This document shows positions 7,501 through 10,287 of a stretch of 10,287 nucleotides of DNA, piece by piece. The stretch covers positions 1-10,287 of the forward strand of contig DATLRO010000141.1 of assembly GCA_035534615.1 (NCBI GenBank). The letters are read 5' to 3'. Numbering within the stretch: position 1 is the first letter of the stretch; every line of letters starts with the position of its first letter. Made by a program: the position numbers and the translations under genes. This stretch comes from JAGWRA01 sp035534615 (GTDB lineage: Bacteria > Acidobacteriota > Vicinamibacteria > Vicinamibacterales > CAVVIG01). The notes below the pieces were generated by a model, which was not told the DNA's origin, ran no database searches, and worked only from the letters and a program-made list of their open reading frames with translations.

Positions 7501-7868
7501 GGGGAACCGCCTCTCTCTCGTGGGTCGATGCGCGTCCGGACGATGTCGTCCCCCCTCCGCAAACGGTGTGCCAGCAAGGCGAAGCGGATGTCCCTCCGGC
7601 CGTTGACATTCAGCGGCGGCTGGGTCGATGACTGCACGATTCCTATCGCGCGACGGTCAGACCAAGCTTCCGATCGCGAGCGCGGAGCCCGCCGAGCGGT
7701 TCCAACAGCCCCAGCGACTGGAACATGCCCCGGATGAACATGCCAACCACGATCGACAGATCCGGAAGGCGCACCGATCAGCCGGAAATAGTTCACATTC
7801 CGAGCGGGTCATTTTCCTGGAAGAGCTTGGTTGGAGAGGACGTGCGCGGTGTGCGACGACGGACGCCG
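7501..7868. other. Intergenic region upstream of the propeller gene
   Basis: No full gene is recognised. I see no clear promoter for the propeller gene, only its ribosome binding site at 7510-7518. The one stretch that looks coding is a 43-codon minus-strand frame (7643-7774), listed separately. Confidence 0.4.
7643..7774 (-). pseudogene. Possible short or decayed hydrophobic gene
   Basis: A minus-strand frame from GTG (7774) to TAG (7643) encodes VRLPDLSIVVGMFIRGMFQS followed by LGLLEPLGGLRARDRK. About 32 of its 40 codons after VRL end in G or C and second positions are AT-richer, the pattern of real genes here. A TGA two codons upstream closes it. The neighbouring frame just upstream reads VNYFRLIGA, so a frameshift near 7766 may have split a small membrane protein. 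No ribosome binding site or family is recognised; it may be chance. Confidence 0.25.
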
Positions 7869-8186
7869 TCACGATCCTTCGTCGAGCGGCTCGGTCCCGT
7901 CCAGCAGCCAGGCGCCATAGAAGCAGCCGATGGCGGCGAGCACGCCGGCGATGGCGCCGATGACCGCTTCGGTTTCCGGATCGGACAACGCGTCGGTCAA
8001 GTCCCACAGCATCACGCCGGCCTGGCCGTACAGGATGCCCATCTGACGTTCGTTCGCCCGCCGATACCCGGGCAGCAACTGTTCGATCGTTGGCGTCGGA
8101 TGCAGGTGGAGCCGCCACGCGGTTCCGGCGCTGGCGACGGCCAGCAGCAGCATAATGGCGCCACACAGCCTGAATTGGGTGGACAT
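7869..8186 (-). CDS. Small membrane protein of unknown function, two helices
   Basis: I do not recognise this 105-residue protein. It begins MSTQFRLCGAIMLLLAV and has a first hydrophobic helix at about residues 7-23 (membrane anchor or uncleaved signal). An amphipathic middle follows (about 33-70, including IEQLLPGYRRANERQMGILY). A second membrane helix spans about 75-95, before a short acidic tail ending LDEGS. A GAGGAGG lies 18 nt before the ATG at 8186, farther than usual; the upstream in-frame ATG at 8249 would add a charged, Arg-rich leader and seems less likely. Hydrophobicity pattern and codon bias support a real gene. It may be transcribed with the transporter 256 nt upstream, but the gap makes that uncertain. 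Confidence 0.65.
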   Translation of the reverse strand: MSTQFRLCGAIMLLLAVASAGTAWRLHLHPTPTIEQLLPGYRRANERQMGILYGQAGVMLWDLTDALSDPETEAVIGAIAGVLAAIGCFYGAWLLDGTEPLDEGS

Positions 8187-8442
8187 GTTCGAGGGGAGAC
8201 GGCGCCTCCTCGTCGATTCCAGAGCACCACAGCCGCGCGACAAAGTCAATAAGAGGGAGATGTTGGCTCCTCGTGCGTCTGGCTCGGGTGCGCGCGGGTT
8301 GGTACCGGGTGTTCGGCAAGATCGACCCTCTCATCGCGCCCGATCCACCCAACACCCAGTCTGGACCCCCAAATCAGCCAGCAACTGTGCCTCGCAACGC
8401 GTCTCGGTTCGTCGCGTCACGCGGAACGGGACACGGGGCTCT

Positions 8443-9063
8443 TCAATCACAGCAACCCTCGCCAACCCAGGCCTCGCGTCCCTCGTGCCACAGGAACGGC
8501 ACGACAACCAGCGCGCTCGCGCCCGCGATCCACCAGGCGTGAACCGTGAGCTGGGCCAGAAGCGCGACGCAGACGATGACCGACAGATAGCCGCAGGTCA
8601 GCGACTCGACCGCGTCGGCGCGCAGCGCATGGCTATGCAGACGTCCGGCCAACCGAAGCTTGCCGCGGGCGAGCAGCGCCATCACCGGAATGGCCGCGGC
8701 GGTGACGGCGAGGCCGGCGGCGGAAAACTGCTGGCCGGTGTGCAGCACCAGGCTCCGGACGCCGGCCACGAGCACGTAGACGGAGAGCAGGAACAGCAGG
8801 GCGCCCCCGATCCGACCGGCGCGCCGTTCGATCACTTCCGACGGCGCGTTCATGTTCTCGATCTCGGCGTGCAGGCGCCAGAGCAGTACACCTGCCGAGA
8901 TCAGTTCGATCACGCTGTCGGCGCCGAACGCTTCCAGGACGAGGCTCCCCGTCGCGAGGCCGGCGCCGATGGCGACAGCAGCCTCGACGAGCATCCAGGC
9001 CACGGTCACCCATTCGAGCCGGAGCGCGCGTTGCAGATCGATCGTGCGTGCGTCTGCGGTCAT
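8443..9063 (-). CDS. CDF-type cation transporter, membrane domain only
   Basis: This 206-residue protein has about six membrane helices, near residues 18-36, 41-63, 84-104, 115-133, 150-172 and 174-192. It matches the membrane domain of cation diffusion facilitators, inner-membrane exporters that trade divalent metal ions for protons. Family-like places are GADSVIELIS in helix 2 (D49 and E53) and HALRADAVESLTCGYLS leading into helix 5 (D150 and E153). It ends with HEGREAWVGEGCCD, a tail like that of short CDF-like proteins annotated simply as cation transporter. The cytoplasmic C-terminal metal-sensing domain of classical CDF proteins is absent, which is usual for this short group. The usual H-x3-D of helix 5 is not seen and the family's WWADP is WWIAG here, so metal choice, or even activity, is unclear. 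The ATG at 9063 has no good ribosome binding site. Confidence 0.85.
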   Translation of the reverse strand: MTADARTIDLQRALRLEWVTVAWMLVEAAVAIGAGLATGSLVLEAFGADSVIELISAGVLLWRLHAEIENMNAPSEVIERRAGRIGGALLFLLSVYVLVAGVRSLVLHTGQQFSAAGLAVTAAAIPVMALLARGKLRLAGRLHSHALRADAVESLTCGYLSVIVCVALLAQLTVHAWWIAGASALVVVPFLWHEGREAWVGEGCCD

Positions 9064-9289
9064 GCCAGTGAATCGGTCCGTCTCGATCGACGGTATTTGT
9101 GCTGCCCGGCCAGCGGAACGTCCGCTCCTAACATGGTCGTCGGGCTCGTTCCTGGAGCATCGGACACAACGTCAACGGCGGGTGCGGACGAAGCGGGCGC
9201 AACAGAACGATGGCGTGCCGCCGGAGGGCGTCTGATACCGCTCGGAAGCTGATTCGGCGAGCTCGAACGCCGGCCCCAGCCCCGCTGAC

Positions 9290-9465
9290 AGCAGGTCGGG
9301 CGACTGGAATGTCATCACCGCTGGCGCGCCCAGACCAGTGCCAGATCGACGCCGAAGTAGTTGTGGGTCACTCGGCTCGGTCGCGGATACCGGCGATCTG
9401 CTTCCAGGGGATTTCAGGACGTCTCTGCGACGTGACCAAGCAAGATAGACGCGGTCGTGCTTCAC
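9290..9465 (-). pseudogene. Broken HepT-like HEPN toxin (module B)
   Basis: A GTG at 9465 overlaps the TGA of the preceding nucleotidyltransferase (GTGA), the usual coupling of MNT and HEPN genes, and starts VKHDRVYLA. The frame is then lost. In a second frame (9424-9377) RRPEIPWKQIAGIRDR follows. In a third (9374-9330) comes THNYFGVDLALVW. Then VVSDDIPVAR appears near 9320-9290 in yet another frame. Joined, these make the core of a DUF86/HepT ribonuclease. Its catalytic and AMPylation motif would read RDRVTHNY (R-x4-H-x-Y), but a tandem CCGAG duplication (9371-9380) breaks the frame exactly inside it. The middle helices, about 40-50 residues including the LEII helix, are missing altogether. 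With several independent lesions no toxin can be made. The family assignment rests on these motifs as I know them. Confidence 0.8.
9371..9380. repeat. 5-bp tandem duplication in the HEPN active-site codons
   Basis: CTCGG occurs twice in a row on the plus strand (CCGAG twice on the minus strand). Removing one copy restores RDRVTHNYFGVD in a single frame, so it is most simply a duplication that knocked out the toxin. Confidence 0.75.
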
Positions 9466-9740
9466 AGCGGCCGTGCCTCGGCGAGAATGCGGTCGCGCAG
9501 CGCCGGGTGGAGACTCGCGTCGGTCAGCACGTCCACCTTGCGGGCGAGCAACGCCTCGAGATCCTGACCGAGACCGACGAGATCCAGGAGCGAGCGGTCA
9601 GCGTCCATCTCTACGAGGAGGTCGATGTCGCTGTCCGGGCGAGCCTCGCCACGTGCGGTCGACCCGAACAGTCGGACATTGCGTGCCCCGTGCTTGGCTG
9701 CGACGTCGAGGATCTCCTGACGCTTACTCTGTAACTCCAT
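9462..9740 (-). CDS. MntA-like minimal nucleotidyltransferase (antitoxin type), second of two
   Basis: This 92-residue protein is a minimal nucleotidyltransferase of the MNT family. In MntA/HepT systems such proteins add AMP to a Tyr of the HEPN toxin and silence it. The family motif is intact: G26-S27 in LFGSTARGE, D38 and D40 in DSDIDLLV (G-S-x10-D-x-D), and the third acidic residue D70 in RKVDVLT. The ATG at 9740 lies 2 nt after the stop of the upstream nucleotidyltransferase, so translation is probably coupled. Its stop overlaps by 4 nt the GTG start of the broken HEPN gene, which was presumably its own partner. All catalytic residues are present although the toxin is dead, so it may persist as an orphan or act on another HEPN protein elsewhere. 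Confidence 0.9.
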   Translation of the reverse strand: MELQSKRQEILDVAAKHGARNVRLFGSTARGEARPDSDIDLLVEMDADRSLLDLVGLGQDLEALLARKVDVLTDASLHPALRDRILAEARPL

Positions 9741-9742
9741 GG

Positions 9743-10057
9743 CTATCCCGCAACCACCGCCTCGCGGAGGATCCGGTCTCGGAGCTGTGGCTTCAGTGCG
9801 GCCGGGGTGACGACTTCGACGCGTCGCCCGATCCGTTCGCCGAGCTCCCGCTGAAGCCTCACGAAGTCGAAGAACCCGATCGGGCGGCCGAACTCCACGA
9901 GCAGGTCAACGTCGCTGTCTCCCCGGGCTTCGTCCCGCGCGACCGAGCCGAACAGAGAGACCCGCACCACGCCAAAGGCATGCAGAAACGCCTGGCTGCC
10001 TCGGAGAGCTTGAAGAATCTCGTGCCGTCGGGGAGGCAAGTCGTGACCCATCGGCAT
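9743..10057 (-). CDS. MntA-like minimal nucleotidyltransferase, first of two
   Basis: This 104-residue MNT-family protein carries G37-S38 in SLFGSVARDE, then D49 and D51 in DSDVDLLV. The third acidic position is E81 (RRVEVVT), a Glu where its neighbour has Asp. It differs clearly from the second protein: it has GRPIGFFDFVRLQRELGERI in the middle and ends LRDRILREAVVAG. Its last 49 codons are near-identical to the remnant at 2690-2845, which is followed by its own HEPN gene; here that partner is missing and a different MNT gene follows after 2 nt. The ATG at 10057 has no ribosome binding site but sits next to TAAAAT and a 12-bp palindrome, so leaderless translation, or a start at the second ATG (10051), is possible. 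Likely role: antitoxin-type nucleotidyl transfer; partner unknown. Confidence 0.9.
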   Translation of the reverse strand: MPMGHDLPPRRHEILQALRGSQAFLHAFGVVRVSLFGSVARDEARGDSDVDLLVEFGRPIGFFDFVRLQRELGERIGRRVEVVTPAALKPQLRDRILREAVVAG

Positions 10058-10058
10058 G

Positions 10059-10077
10059 ATTTTAGCGCGCTAGCGCG
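10059..10077 (-). promoter_or_regulatory. Palindrome and -10-like element before the nucleotidyltransferase pair
   Basis: A perfect 12-bp palindrome, CGCGCTAGCGCG (10066-10077), lies 8 nt upstream of the ATG at 10057. Between them on the minus strand is TAAAAT (10059-10064), one base from the -10 consensus. Together they could be an operator over a promoter whose transcript starts at or near the start codon. I see no good -35, so this is tentative. Confidence 0.35.
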
Positions 10078-10287
10078 GGCTGAATACGCTGACCGTGGGG
10101 TGTGGCGGCGAGGGGTTCCCTGGCGCGGGGAGGGAGAGGAACGGCGCCTCGACCTCGTCCGAAATCTGCAGAAACAGGCCGAAGTCTCGGTGACCGGACC
10201 GCTCAAAGGAGACGTGCGGCGACCCCCAAATCCGCCCCAAGCGGCGCTCTTCTTTGCAAAGGAAAGTCAATGAATAGAACCACATAG
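10078..10287. other. Right edge, no supported gene
   Basis: A minus-strand frame of 71 codons (ATG at 10285, TAG at 10070) fills most of this stretch. Its C-terminal part is Pro/Ser-rich and nothing in it is recognisable. I see no ribosome binding site because it starts at the window edge. I leave it uncalled; it could be a real small gene or the end of noncoding upstream sequence. Confidence 0.35.

Noticed and set aside
8155..9252. 365-codon plus-strand frame opposite the transporter
   Set aside because: Low-complexity charged composition; the minus-strand transporter has clear helices and family motifs.
2690..9896. A mobile element bounded by the two MNT copies
   Set aside because: No transposase, integrase, terminal inverted repeats or target-site duplication; the copies are ordinary homologous gene segments.
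9473..10273. 266-codon plus-strand frame opposite the nucleotidyltransferases
   Set aside because: Shadow of two genes with intact GS/D-x-D motifs; no recognisable domain of its own.
10070..10285. 71-codon minus-strand frame at the right edge
   Set aside because: Nothing recognisable and its upstream signals are outside the window; could be chance.

Overview
The window is GC-rich, densely biased bacterial DNA with strong G/C preference at third codon positions. It has no rRNA, tRNA, CRISPR array or recognisable transposase. The mix of a secreted S53 (sedolisin) peptidase, a large secreted BNR/sortilin-like propeller protein, small CDF-type and other membrane proteins, and short GGGATT-type intergenic repeats fits an Acidobacteriota chromosome, perhaps Vicinamibacteria. 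That assignment is inference from gene content and style, not from a marker gene.

Layout. Positions 1-414 hold no gene I can support and lead into the S53 pro-peptidase (415-2343, plus strand), which is closed by a perfect 12-bp hairpin (2351-2378). From there to the right edge everything recognisable lies on the minus strand. Positions 2528-2845 hold a degraded MNT/HEPN (MntA/HepT) toxin-antitoxin module, here called module A: the C-terminal half of a nucleotidyltransferase, then the N-terminal half of a HepT-like toxin. A G-rich, inverted-repeat patch sits where the first gene breaks off. Next come an intact aldo/keto reductase (2947-3936), a short remnant of an ECF sigma factor (about 3966-4112), the 1040-residue BNR/Asp-box protein (4378-7500), a small two-helix membrane protein (7869-8186) and a compact six-helix CDF-type cation transporter (8443-9063).

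The right end holds a second MNT/HEPN locus, module B. It has two intact minimal nucleotidyltransferases back to back (9743-10057 and 9462-9740), followed with a 4-nt overlap by a wrecked HepT-like gene. The wreck carries a tandem 5-bp duplication inside its catalytic R-x4-H-x-Y motif. Modules A and B share about 147 bp at roughly 94% identity by eye. The similarity stops at the nucleotidyltransferase stop codon, where A continues into one HEPN gene and B into a different nucleotidyltransferase/HEPN pair.

How it fits together. The intact genes suggest secreted proteolysis, a secreted propeller protein, general carbonyl reduction and metal transport, with no single pathway linking them. The most notable theme is the repeated presence and decay of HEPN/MNT modules: both toxins are broken while two antitoxin-type nucleotidyltransferases stay open. 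This looks like toxin loss with antitoxin retention, plus shuffling between related modules. I did not find a convincing wholly new system.
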